64,000 nucleotides of DNA, from contig NZ_CP041217.1 of the NCBI RefSeq assembly GCF_006542275.1, positions 5,272,501 to 5,336,500 of the forward strand. Direction: 5' to 3'. Numbering within the stretch: position 1 is the stretch's first letter; every line of letters starts with the position of its first letter. The DNA comes from Saccharibacillus brassicae. Its GTDB lineage: Bacteria; Bacillota; Bacilli; Paenibacillales; Paenibacillaceae. Positions 43,178 to 51,223 of the stretch are shown in pieces. Under the pieces are notes generated by a model, which saw only the letters and a list, made by a program, of their open reading frames with translations, had not been told where the DNA came from and did no database searches. The position numbers were made by a program, and so were the translations under genes.

Positions 43178-44044
43178 TCAGTACCGATCCAGAATCGTAT
43201 TCGTCTTGAGCGAATCGGCCGGAATCAACCAGCCTTCCGCATTCAGCTCGTCCATCAGCTCGGCCCGGTTGGCGGCAGCTGCCGAATAATCGTCCGTTTT
43301 AAAAGAAATCTCGATCAGCGGCTCGGTACCGGTGCCGGAAGCGTTCAACAGCGGCAGCACTTCGATATCGATCTCGACTCCGTTGAACTCGCCGGCATAC
43401 TTGGTCACTTCGATCGGACCGTGTACGCGGGATTTTTTGAGCGTGTCTTTGCCCCAACCGTTCGAACGCGTCTTCTCCAGCTTGCCCGGGATTTCTTTGA
43501 CGAGCAGTTCCAGCGCTTTGCTGGCGGAAGGCAGGATCAGGCCGGTGGAGGCTTTGACCTTCTTCGTATTGGAGAAGCCCAGCGTCTGTTTGCCGTAACC
43601 CCAATCGACTTCGGCTTCGTAATTCGTGTCGGAAGAATCGAATCCTGCGGCGTTTGCAGCGCTCAGGGCGGCGTCGATCTGTCCGTTTTGCACCGCGAAG
43701 CGCTTTTTGTACGTCAGTTCGTAGTCGCTTTTGTCTTCTTTTTTACGAAAACGCACGTTCCAGCCTTCGCCGTTCAAGTCCTGGGCATTCGTGTCGAAGT
43801 ATTCCACCAGTTGGCGCTTGGGCGCGGACGTAATCTCAAAAGCCGCGTTGACCGAAGCTTGCAGCGATCCGTTTGCGTTCAGCACGTCGCTTGAATCGAG
43901 CAGGAATTTTACTTCGTAAGTCGGTGTCGCGTTCGAAGCGGCATGCGCCTGCGGCGCGGCACCCCAGCTCGTGAAGAGAACGGCGGCGCTCAAAGCGGTA
44001 ACGGTGAGCTTTTTGGTGAATGCGTTTGGACTTTTCGTGTTCAT
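43178..44044 (-). CDS. Exported CYTH-like domain protein
   Basis: 288 residues with a clear Sec signal peptide (about 1-35, cleavage near AHA-AS). The mature protein begins with YEVKFLLDSSD and continues with LVEYFDTNAQDLNGEGWNVRFRKKEDKSDYELTYKKR, the strand pattern of a CYTH/triphosphate-tunnel fold (acidic/basic tunnel residues ExK and RxRxK). It ends with an acidic strand EIDIEVLPLL and FEISFK-type strand LIEISFKTDDY. CYTH enzymes act on triphosphates or polyphosphate and are normally intracellular, so export is unusual. AAGGAG lies about 13 nt before ATG 44044. Confidence 0.68.
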   Translation of the reverse strand: MNTKSPNAFTKKLTVTALSAAVLFTSWGAAPQAHAASNATPTYEVKFLLDSSDVLNANGSLQASVNAAFEITSAPKRQLVEYFDTNAQDLNGEGWNVRFRKKEDKSDYELTYKKRFAVQNGQIDAALSAANAAGFDSSDTNYEAEVDWGYGKQTLGFSNTKKVKASTGLILPSASKALELLVKEIPGKLEKTRSNGWGKDTLKKSRVHGPIEVTKYAGEFNGVEIDIEVLPLLNASGTGTEPLIEISFKTDDYSAAAANRAELMDELNAEGWLIPADSLKTNTILDRY

Positions 44045-44184
44045 TGCGGTTGATCCACTCCTTCGAAGGTTGGGGTTGATTACCTTCTCACTTTAAAGGG
44101 GCAGGATCAGGGCGAAATGAACGCGAACGCGGATTCTGGTAAAAAATGGCCATACTTTGCTGATGGAACCCAAGATTTTATCGA

Positions 44185-45084
44185 TTAAGGCTTCAAAAAT
44201 CCGGGTTCCAAATAACTCGGATTCGGATACGTATAGAACCCTTCTCCGGTCGCTTTGCCGAGTTTGCCCTGATCGACGTAGTCGTTCTTGAGCAGGTCCG
44301 CGACGGCCTGATACGCTTCGTCGCCGGTATGCTCCGCACGGGTGCGGGCGATATGGTAGGCGGTGTTGATGCCGACGATATCGAGCATGCCGAACGGGCC
44401 GACAGGAGCACCGGTCGCGACCATCCACGTTTTGTCGATCGTCTCGATATCGGCGATGCCGGTCACGAGCAGCTTTTGCGCCGAACTGAGCAGCGGAACG
44501 AGCAGCGAGTTCACGATGTAACCGGCTTGTTCTTTTTGCAGAGGAAGGGCGACCATGCCGATCTGTTTGGCGAACGCGACGACGTCATTGAAGACGTGCT
44601 CGTCGGTTGTCGCATGCTTCATGATCTCGGCGGTGTTGTTTTTCCAGATCTCGTTGGCAAAATGCAGCGCCAAAAATTGCTCCGGACGGCCGGTGGCGTG
44701 CGCAAATTGGCTCGGCAGCAGCGTCGACGAATTGGTCGCGAAGATCGTATGCGCCGGAGCGGCCAGAGCCAATTTTTGATAGAAGTCGATTTTGATCTCG
44801 AGCGATTCCGGCACCGATTCGATGACCAGATCGGCGTTCGCCGCCGCCAGAGCAAGGTCGCTTTGGAACGTGAACCTTGCCATCGCCGCTTCCAACGCTT
44901 CGTTGGTTGCGCCCAGATCCGCTTGATAGAGAGGCTTGAGCTGTTCAATCCGTTCTTTGGCCCGGTTCAGTGCTTCGTCGTTAATATCGTAGACCGTAAC
45001 CGCAAACCCGTGAAAAGCGGTCTGAAAAGCGATTTGACTGCCCAACACGCCGCTGCCGGCGATCAAAATATTCGTATATTCCAT
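44185..45084 (-). CDS. 3-hydroxyacyl-CoA dehydrogenase (3-hydroxybutyryl-CoA type)
   Basis: 299 residues. NAD motif GSGVLGSQIA (10-19), acidic residue after beta-2 (VYDIND), catalytic region TNSSTLLPSQFAHATGRPEQFLALHFANE with the active-site histidine in ALHFAN, and a C-terminal helical dimerisation domain. It oxidises 3-hydroxyacyl-CoA (or reduces acetoacetyl-CoA) in fatty-acid or butyrate metabolism. It stands alone without other beta-oxidation genes. ACAGGAG precedes ATG 45084; a good promoter with a palindrome lies upstream. Confidence 0.84.
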   Translation of the reverse strand: MEYTNILIAGSGVLGSQIAFQTAFHGFAVTVYDINDEALNRAKERIEQLKPLYQADLGATNEALEAAMARFTFQSDLALAAANADLVIESVPESLEIKIDFYQKLALAAPAHTIFATNSSTLLPSQFAHATGRPEQFLALHFANEIWKNNTAEIMKHATTDEHVFNDVVAFAKQIGMVALPLQKEQAGYIVNSLLVPLLSSAQKLLVTGIADIETIDKTWMVATGAPVGPFGMLDIVGINTAYHIARTRAEHTGDEAYQAVADLLKNDYVDQGKLGKATGEGFYTYPNPSYLEPGFLKP

Positions 45085-45128
45085 TAGTCAAACATCTCCT
45101 GTATTTTAAAATGAACGCGTCCTATAAA

Positions 45129-45172
45129 AGTTGATCACAACTATATTGTATCCTACTTTTATATAAAGTCAA
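45129..45172 (-). promoter_or_regulatory. Promoter of the hydroxyacyl-CoA dehydrogenase gene with operator-like palindrome
   Basis: Minus strand: -35 TTGACT (45172-45167), 16-nt spacer, -10 TACAAT (45150-45145). Directly downstream is the perfect palindrome AGTTG-ATCA-CAACT (45129-45142), positioned over the start site as a repressor (TetR- or MarR-type) would need. No regulator gene is adjacent. Confidence 0.6.
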
Positions 45173-45202
45173 CTTCAAAGTTTCAGAACGACATTTTAAT
45201 GT

Positions 45203-46171
45203 TCAGTCAGTCTGATCCAGTACCAACCCGGCACTATATTTCGCCCACTTGGCGAACTTGCCGGTCTGCTCCGGCGCGCAGTCGATCGCCCACCGCACCG
45301 TATCGAACGAACGCAGCAGCATAAGCTCCCGGGCTTCGCTGAGCTGTTCGGGCGAGAGTCCGTACCCTTCCGCAAACGCGCCGAACTGCGCCGCATCCGG
45401 GGTTCCGTCGCGAAACTGCGTCAGCATGAGCTGGATCACGTCACCATGAGGGACCGGATATACTTCCGCGCCGCCCCAATCGAGCAGCGAGATGGCGCCG
45501 TCCTCTTCGCCTTCTGCCTGTTCTTCTGGGTCTACCAGCACGTTTTTGGCCGACAAATCGCCGTGAATCAAGCCGAAGCGGAACGTTTGCGCGGCCAATT
45601 TTTCGAAAATCGCTTTGGCCTGCTTCGACTGCGTCTTCGTGATCACGCCAAGACCAAGCAGCGGGTCCGACTCGGTCAAGCTGTCGATATTGTACCGGAT
45701 ATAACCGTGCCAACTGCCGTCCGAACCCGGATGCGGCGGATTCAAGAAGAGGCCGTGCGCGGGATCGCTCAGCTCTCCTCCGTATCCCTGCACCGGAATC
45801 TCATGAATGACGCGCGCGTATTCGCCGAGCCGCCGCCAGATTCGGATGTCCGCACCGGCCGTCTCCAATCCGTTCTCGCCTTCGACGAAAGATTGAAGCA
45901 TATACGCCTGTCCGTCTTCGATCCCGATTGCAAGCACCCGGGGACCCGGAATGCCGGCTGCGGCCGCCTGTTCGAGACACCATTTTTCTTTGGCGTATTC
46001 CGTATAAGAATCGGCCTGATTCAGACGAACGATTGCTTTGCGCCGCTCGGTGTCGACCCGGTAGACCTGATTGACGAAGCCCAGGCCGACGATAAGCGCA
46101 GCGGAAACGATTTTTTCGTCGTAAAAACGGCTGACAATCTTGGCGGCCAGCTGCTGTAGCTCTGCGGGCAT
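45203..46171 (-). CDS. Aminoglycoside phosphotransferase-family kinase
   Basis: 322 residues with a kinase-like fold: nucleotide-binding N-lobe (FVNQVYRVDT, then KAIVRL), Brenner motif FGLIHGDLSAKNVLV with the catalytic aspartate in HGDL, and metal-binding D in ISLLDWGGAE. The family covers antibiotic kinases but also choline, homoserine and other small-molecule kinases; resistance is not implied. GAGGAGG precedes ATG 46171. It is divergent from the membrane protein gene at 46270. Confidence 0.8.
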   Translation of the reverse strand: MPAELQQLAAKIVSRFYDEKIVSAALIVGLGFVNQVYRVDTERRKAIVRLNQADSYTEYAKEKWCLEQAAAAGIPGPRVLAIGIEDGQAYMLQSFVEGENGLETAGADIRIWRRLGEYARVIHEIPVQGYGGELSDPAHGLFLNPPHPGSDGSWHGYIRYNIDSLTESDPLLGLGVITKTQSKQAKAIFEKLAAQTFRFGLIHGDLSAKNVLVDPEEQAEGEEDGAISLLDWGGAEVYPVPHGDVIQLMLTQFRDGTPDAAQFGAFAEGYGLSPEQLSEARELMLLRSFDTVRWAIDCAPEQTGKFAKWAKYSAGLVLDQTD

Positions 46172-46269
46172 GGCGTTCCCCTCCTCCTCTGTTTGAGATC
46201 AAGAACTTGTCGTTAATAATAGAAAGTCTGCGCTTCTCGTGCAAAATGTTCAGAAAGGTGGAATTTATC

Positions 46270-47031
46270 GTGAAATACTCCGATTCCGGGACCTCTTCTT
46301 CCGCGTTCGGCGCGGTTTCGAGGAACTTCCTGCAGCGACACAAACGCCGCATCGCGATCATTCTTTCTATTTTGGGACTGGTCGCCCTGATCGTTGTGAT
46401 CCATCATTTTAACTCGAAAGGGTTCGATTTGGACGGCAGCCGGTACACTTCGCAATCCGTACAGGGCGATACGGCCTTTTATCAAGCCCGTTTCAAGCCT
46501 CCGATTGAAGTCCGCCGCGATTCGTCGGGCCGGGAGATCCGGATCAAGGACCAGACGTACCGAATCACGGAGGGAACCTATTCGGGTTCGGAAGCAGGCG
46601 TGGATCTTGTGTACACGGTGGCTTATCCGAACGGCAGCAGCCGGCAGGCCGCCGTATGGAACGGTTTTCTCGTGAATCTCGACGGCCGCGGCGAACCGAT
46701 CATCATGACGGTATCGGCTTCTTCAACCGACAAGCCGTCCGACGCGAACGGCCGCTCCGCCTATACGGCCGCCCAGCTCGTTGCGGCCGCTTACCCGCAG
46801 TTCCATGAGAAGCCCGGCAATCCGGCGATTTTCGTCGCGCTGCTGCTGTTGGCGGCTTTCGGCGGGTGCTTGTCGCGCTACCGACGGTTTCAGGACTTCC
46901 TGTTCAAGCTGCGCGGCAGCGGACTCTGGGTCCGTGATCCCGAACCGAGCGAGTTTTATTACGCCATGAGCCGCTTCGGCGGGATGGCGATCCTGGTCGG
47001 GGCATTGTTCGCTTCGCTGTTTCAACTTTAG
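46270..47031 (+). CDS. Membrane protein of unknown function, three helices
   Basis: 253 residues: transmembrane helix at about 34-52, an extracytoplasmic domain of about 135 residues (DQTYRITEGTYSGSEAGVDLVYTV), then two helices (about 192-207 and 236-252). The start is GTG 46270 with AAAGGTGG 8 nt upstream; an earlier in-frame ATG has no ribosome site. The TAG stop codon (47029-47031) is itself the first three bases of dif-like site E. Not recognised. Confidence 0.65.
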   Translation: MKYSDSGTSSSAFGAVSRNFLQRHKRRIAIILSILGLVALIVVIHHFNSKGFDLDGSRYTSQSVQGDTAFYQARFKPPIEVRRDSSGREIRIKDQTYRITEGTYSGSEAGVDLVYTVAYPNGSSRQAAVWNGFLVNLDGRGEPIIMTVSASSTDKPSDANGRSAYTAAQLVAAAYPQFHEKPGNPAIFVALLLLAAFGGCLSRYRRFQDFLFKLRGSGLWVRDPEPSEFYYAMSRFGGMAILVGALFASLFQL

Positions 47032-47056
47032 TTCCATAATAATGATTATGTAAAAA
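47029..47056 (+). other. dif-like Xer recombination site E
   Basis: 28 bp: left arm TAGTTCCATAA, centre TAATGA, right arm TTATGTAAAAA (last three bases differ from the other sites). It begins at the stop codon of the membrane protein gene and lies before its terminator, so it cannot be a promoter element of a neighbouring gene. Confidence 0.55.
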
Positions 47057-47076
47057 AGTTTAACACTAAACAGATC

Positions 47077-47114
47077 AAGGCAGCCCGGAAGCAGCAACCG
47101 GACTGCCTTTTTTT
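47077..47114 (+). terminator. Terminator of the membrane protein gene
   Basis: AAGGCAG-CCCGG pairs with CCGGACTGCCTT, followed by a T-run; convergent with the HAD gene. Confidence 0.75.
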
Positions 47115-47757
47115 ATAACACCCCGGCATTAAAGCCCTGAATCGCGGTCAGCACTTCGCCGGGACGGGAAGCCATGAAATCGGGCGACATCCGGCGCATC
47201 GATTCCAGCGAATCGTACCCCCAAGCGGCCGACACCATATTCACGCCGGTTCGGTGGCCCGCTTTGATATCGCGCAGCTCATCCCCGATATACAGCACTT
47301 CTTCCGGCTTGAGATCGTTGCGCTTGAGAAAAGTGTTGATCGCCCGGTGTTTGCCGAACAGGCTGCGCGAAGAACGGATCTGCTCGAATTGGTCGATGCC
47401 CTGATGCTGGAGAAAAGCCCGGATATTGCGTTCCAGGTTGGAAGAAATGATGCTGAGCGGATAGCCCTGGGCATGCAGCTGTTCGATCAGGTCGCCGATT
47501 CCCGGCTTGACTTCCAGCTCTTCGAGGCCGCGATGGTATCCCCACAAAATATTCAAGCCGAGTGCCGGCATCCGGTACAGCGGAATACCGAGCGCTTTGC
47601 GCCGCTGGCTGATGGATCGGCCGGCAAAAGGACCTTTGTCGTCGTCGCGGATCGGCCGATAGCCGTGCTTTTTGGCGGCCCGGTTATAGATTTTGCTGAT
47701 CAGCGGCCGCGAATTGACGATCGTGCCGTCAAAGTCGAAGATGATATGTCGAATCAT
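47113..47757 (-). CDS. HAD-superfamily phosphatase (paralogue 1)
   Basis: 214 residues. Motif I DFDGT with D8 and D10, motif II ISSN, motif III around SLFGKHRAINTFLKR, and motif IV GDELRDIKAGHRTG. An alpha-helical cap (about 18-80) places it with PGP/beta-PGM-like HADs. GGAGG precedes ATG 47757. A close paralogue lies at 54368-55030 on the same strand, differing mainly in the cap and C-terminus. Substrate unknown. Confidence 0.84.
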   Translation of the reverse strand: MIRHIIFDFDGTIVNSRPLISKIYNRAAKKHGYRPIRDDDKGPFAGRSISQRRKALGIPLYRMPALGLNILWGYHRGLEELEVKPGIGDLIEQLHAQGYPLSIISSNLERNIRAFLQHQGIDQFEQIRSSRSLFGKHRAINTFLKRNDLKPEEVLYIGDELRDIKAGHRTGVNMVSAAWGYDSLESMRRMSPDFMASRPGEVLTAIQGFNAGVL

Positions 47758-47886
47758 GATCCATGGCCTCCTTGCATGCCGGGTGTTATGGCGATCGGCC
47801 CGGCTGCTTACTCTCTTCTTGTATTACATGCAAAAAAGGGAGCTGAAACAAAAAGATCCCCTTTCTTGCGAACGATTCCGTTTTTC

Positions 47887-48792
47887 CTACAACGGCGTTT
47901 CTCTCAGCCAATCGGACAGATGATCCGTAAATTTCGCCAGCAGCGCCGAACGGTAGCGCTGCTTGTTCGTGACGCTATAGACGAAGCGATTGAGGCCGAT
48001 GCCCGGGATATTCCTCATCTGGAGCAGGCCGCGTTCGATCTCGTCCTTCACCGCCAGGCGGGACACGAAAGAGACATGCTCGCCGAGCCGCACGGTCTGC
48101 TTGATCGCTTCCAGCGAATCGAATTCAAGGTACGACGGCAGACGCCGCGAATGGGTCTCCAGCCATTTCTCGGTCAGGCGCCGGGTACTCGATTCCATCC
48201 CGTGCATGACGAAGTAAGACGAAGCGATCTGCTCCGGCGTCGGCTCGGCCACTCCGGCAAGCTTGTGCGAAGGCGCGAAAATAAGCACGAGTTCGTCCCG
48301 GCAGATCGGTTCGGCGAGCAGTTCCGGCGATTCCAGCGAGTCGGTCGACGCGATGCCGAGATCGATCTCGTGGCGCTCCAGCATGTCCCGGACAGCGGGC
48401 GCGGTCTTGACCGACAGCGACACCTGCACGCCCGGATGGACACGCGCGAAGCGGTGCAGCACGCCGGGCAAAATATAGGTGGCGGGTACGTAACTGGCGC
48501 CGATCCGCAGGCTGCCTTTGCGCAGCGTGTCGAACTCGCTTACCGCGCGCTGCGCTTCGCCGGCCAGCGCGCCGATCTTGACCGCGTAATGCTGAAGCGC
48601 GCAGCCGGCGTCCGTCAGCACGATTTTGCCCATCCGGGTCTCGAACAGCTTGACGCCGAAGTCTTTCTCCATGTTTTTCATGTGAAAAGTGACGGTCGGC
48701 TGCTTCAGGTTCAAAATTTCCGCCACCGTCGTGATCTTGTTATGTTTTTCGAGCAGCTCCACGATCTTCAGTTTGGTCAGATTCAAGTTCAT
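47887..48792 (-). CDS. LysR-family transcriptional regulator
   Basis: 301 residues. The N-terminal winged helix (KLKIVELLEKHNKITTVAEILNLKQPTVTFHMKNMEKDFGVKLFE) precedes a type-2 periplasmic-binding co-inducer domain (about 90-295). GAAGGAAGG precedes ATG 48792. It is divergent from the ABC importer operon at 48991 with an inverted repeat between, so it most likely controls that operon in response to the transported compound or a product. Confidence 0.88.
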   Translation of the reverse strand: MNLNLTKLKIVELLEKHNKITTVAEILNLKQPTVTFHMKNMEKDFGVKLFETRMGKIVLTDAGCALQHYAVKIGALAGEAQRAVSEFDTLRKGSLRIGASYVPATYILPGVLHRFARVHPGVQVSLSVKTAPAVRDMLERHEIDLGIASTDSLESPELLAEPICRDELVLIFAPSHKLAGVAEPTPEQIASSYFVMHGMESSTRRLTEKWLETHSRRLPSYLEFDSLEAIKQTVRLGEHVSFVSRLAVKDEIERGLLQMRNIPGIGLNRFVYSVTNKQRYRSALLAKFTDHLSDWLRETPL

Positions 48793-48862
48793 CGTTCGTT
48801 GACCTTCCTTCCCTTGCGGGCCTCTCGCGCACCCTTACTATCAGTAAAATCTATGAATATTA

Positions 48863-48891
48863 ACAGAATTCATTGGAAAAATTAATTCTGT
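48863..48891. promoter_or_regulatory. Probable LysR operator
   Basis: Perfect 8-bp inverted arms ACAGAATT and AATTCTGT separated by 13 nt in the divergent region between the LysR gene and the ABC operon. Size and position suit a LysR dimer site. Confidence 0.55.
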
Positions 48892-48990
48892 GTTGATTTT
48901 CCGTTAATACGGGCTGCGAACAAGGACGTTAAACTGAATTTGTAAGCAGCGATGACGCTGACAGTTGACTGAAGCAGGGAAGGAATGGCC

Positions 48991-50076
48991 ATGGACTTAT
49001 ACATTGAAGGATTGAGCAAAACGTTCGGATCGACCGCGGCGCTGCATCCGACGGACCTAACCGTCAAAGCCGGCACGTTCACGACGCTGCTTGGCCCGTC
49101 CGGGTGCGGCAAGACGACGCTGCTGCGCATGATCGCGGGTCTGGAGACGCCGGATACCGGCACGATCTCGATCGGCGGCGACTCGCTGTTCGACGCTTCG
49201 CGCAAACGCAGCGTACCGGCGCACAAACGCGGGTTCGGCATGGTATTTCAGGATTTCGCGCTCTGGCCGCATATGACCGTGTTCGAGAACGTCGCTTTCG
49301 GTCTGCGCACAAGCCGCCGGACACAAGATTTGCAGGGCACCGTCACCCGGGCGCTGGACAAAGTGCAGCTCGGCGCGATGAAAGACCGCTATCCGCATCA
49401 GCTCTCCGGCGGACAGCAGCAGCGGGTCGCTTTTGCCCGGGCGGTCGCGGTCGAGCCCAAGCTCGTCCTGTTCGACGAACCGCTCAGCGCGCTGGATGCT
49501 GCGCTGCGCGAAGAGATGCGGGTCGAGATGCTGTCGCTCGTCCGGGATCTGGGCCTGACGGCTCTGTACGTGACGCACGACCAGATCGAAGCGATGTCGA
49601 TGTCCGACGAGATCGTCGTCATGCAGGGCGGGCGGGTGCTGCAGCGGGGCACGCCCGAAGAGATTTACGCGAAGCCGTCGGACCCGTTCGTGGCCCGCTT
49701 TATCGGCCGCTCGAATTGGATCGCCCCTTCTTCCGCTCCGGCAGACGCCGCGCAGGCTGCCGACGATCCCGATTCGACTCTTGACCCGAACCCGGATTCG
49801 AACAATCTCCGCCCGGAACCGCCCGGCACGCTCGCGATGTTCCGTCCCGAACATCTGCGCTGGGAACCGCTCGGCGAAGGAAACTGCGACGCCTACGAAG
49901 TCGAGATCTTGCAATCCAGCTACATGGGCGACCGCTACGAAGTGCATGTGCAGGCCGACGGTCAGCCGGAGCGCTGGACCGCTTACCATGACTGCCGCAT
50001 CCCGGCGGGCAGCCGTATGACGGTCTATCTCCCCCGCAAGAAATTGCATCGCCTGAACGTTGTGCCGCACGCTTAA
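48991..50076 (+). CDS. ABC importer ATPase (PotA/FbpC-like)
   Basis: 361 residues. Walker A GPSGCGKTT (35-43), Q-loop MVFQDFALWPHMTV, signature LSGGQQQRVAFAR, Walker B LVLFDEPLSALD, H-loop YVTHDQ. After a Pro/Asp-rich linker (about 248-278) comes a TOBE-like domain. The start is ATG 48991 (AAGGA at 6-nt spacing); an ATG two codons earlier touches the ribosome site. First gene of a four-gene operon. Confidence 0.88.
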   Translation: MDLYIEGLSKTFGSTAALHPTDLTVKAGTFTTLLGPSGCGKTTLLRMIAGLETPDTGTISIGGDSLFDASRKRSVPAHKRGFGMVFQDFALWPHMTVFENVAFGLRTSRRTQDLQGTVTRALDKVQLGAMKDRYPHQLSGGQQQRVAFARAVAVEPKLVLFDEPLSALDAALREEMRVEMLSLVRDLGLTALYVTHDQIEAMSMSDEIVVMQGGRVLQRGTPEEIYAKPSDPFVARFIGRSNWIAPSSAPADAAQAADDPDSTLDPNPDSNNLRPEPPGTLAMFRPEHLRWEPLGEGNCDAYEVEILQSSYMGDRYEVHVQADGQPERWTAYHDCRIPAGSRMTVYLPRKKLHRLNVVPHA

Positions 50077-50133
50077 CCTGTCGTTTGCCCGCTTTCTTTT
50101 ATACTTAAATCAGATTTCCCAGGAGGAATACTT

Positions 50134-51222
50134 ATGTGGAACCGTACTTTTACCGTAAAAAGCAAACTCGCCCGTACCGCCCCGATCGCGCTGACGCTCG
50201 CTTTCGGCATGGCTCTGACCGCCTGCGGCAGCGCAGGCAGCTCGACGCCGACCGCCGCCGCCGACCCGGCCGCCGCTGCCGGAAGCACGCCGGCCAAGCA
50301 GACGCAAAGCGCCGACACCAAGCTTACCGTCTACACCGCCGGTCCCGAAGGACTGGCCAACAAGATCATTGAAGGCTACGAAGCCGAAAGCGGCGTAGAC
50401 GTGGAAGTGTTCCAGGGCACGACCGGCAAAATTCTGGCCCGCCTCGAAGCGGAGAAAAGCAATCCCGCGGCCGACGTCGTCATCCTCGCGTCTCTTCCGG
50501 CTGCACAGGGACTCAAAGCCGACGGATTGACTCTGCCGTATCCGGACGCGAAAAACGCGGATAAGCTCAATCCCGACTGGTCGGATGCGGACGGCCATTA
50601 CTTCAGCGCCAGCGCTTCCGCTCTCGGTATCGCCTACAACACCAAGTTGATCACGACGCCGCCGAAGTCCTGGTCGGATCTGAGCAAGCCGGAATACAAA
50701 GACCAGGTGAATATTCCCGATCCTTCCCTGTCCGGTTCGGCGCTCGACTTCATGACCGGTTACCTGAACGCGAACGGGGATGCGGGCTGGTCGCTGTTCG
50801 AGAGCTACAAAGCGAACGGCGTAACGCTTGCCGGCGCGAACAAGGAAGCGCTCGACCCGGTCATCACGGGCGCCAAAGGCATCGTCGCTTCGGCTGTCGA
50901 TTACATGACGTACAGCGCCAAAGCCAAAGGCGAGCCGATCGATATCGTCTATCCGAGCGAAGGTACCGTGATCAGCCCGAGACCGGCCGCCATCCTCAAT
51001 ACGACCGAACACGAAGCCAACGCCCAAGCTTTTATCGACTATCTGCTGTCCGACGAAGCGCAGCATCTCGTATCCGACGCCTACCTCATGCCGGGACGTA
51101 CCGACATCAAAGCCGAAAACCGGGCCAATCTCGACGAAATTCCGCAGCTGAAGGTAGACTGGGACTGGATGAACGAGAACGGAGCCGACGTGACGGAACG
51201 GTTCCTGAAGCTGTTCAAGTAA
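50134..51222 (+). CDS. ABC importer substrate-binding lipoprotein
   Basis: 362 residues. Lipoprotein signal peptide with lipobox ALTAC (C at about 30), an Ala/Thr/Pro linker, then a class-II binding fold that starts LTVYTAGPEGLANKIIEGYEAESGVDVEVFQGTTGKILARL, typical of the ferric-iron/phosphonate receptor group. The block GIAYNTKLITTPPKSWSDL is also characteristic. Tyrosines near 200-260 are few, so the ligand may be an organic phosphonate or phosphate rather than iron. AGGAGG precedes ATG 50134. Confidence 0.85.
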   Translation: MWNRTFTVKSKLARTAPIALTLAFGMALTACGSAGSSTPTAAADPAAAAGSTPAKQTQSADTKLTVYTAGPEGLANKIIEGYEAESGVDVEVFQGTTGKILARLEAEKSNPAADVVILASLPAAQGLKADGLTLPYPDAKNADKLNPDWSDADGHYFSASASALGIAYNTKLITTPPKSWSDLSKPEYKDQVNIPDPSLSGSALDFMTGYLNANGDAGWSLFESYKANGVTLAGANKEALDPVITGAKGIVASAVDYMTYSAKAKGEPIDIVYPSEGTVISPRPAAILNTTEHEANAQAFIDYLLSDEAQHLVSDAYLMPGRTDIKAENRANLDEIPQLKVDWDWMNENGADVTERFLKLFK

Positions 51223-51223
51223 G

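Noticed and set aside
45203-46171. Aminoglycoside-resistance gene
   Set aside because: Only the general APH/choline-kinase fold is visible; nothing in the sequence or context shows antibiotic specificity.
31134-47056. The five palindromes as Fur, PerR or Zur boxes
   Set aside because: Those boxes are 7-1-7 repeats (for example TGATAAT-N-ATTATCA). Here the half-sites CATAAT and ATTATG are separated by 4 bp and the conserved outer bases GTAAACT do not fit. The true Fur box at 2837 looks different.
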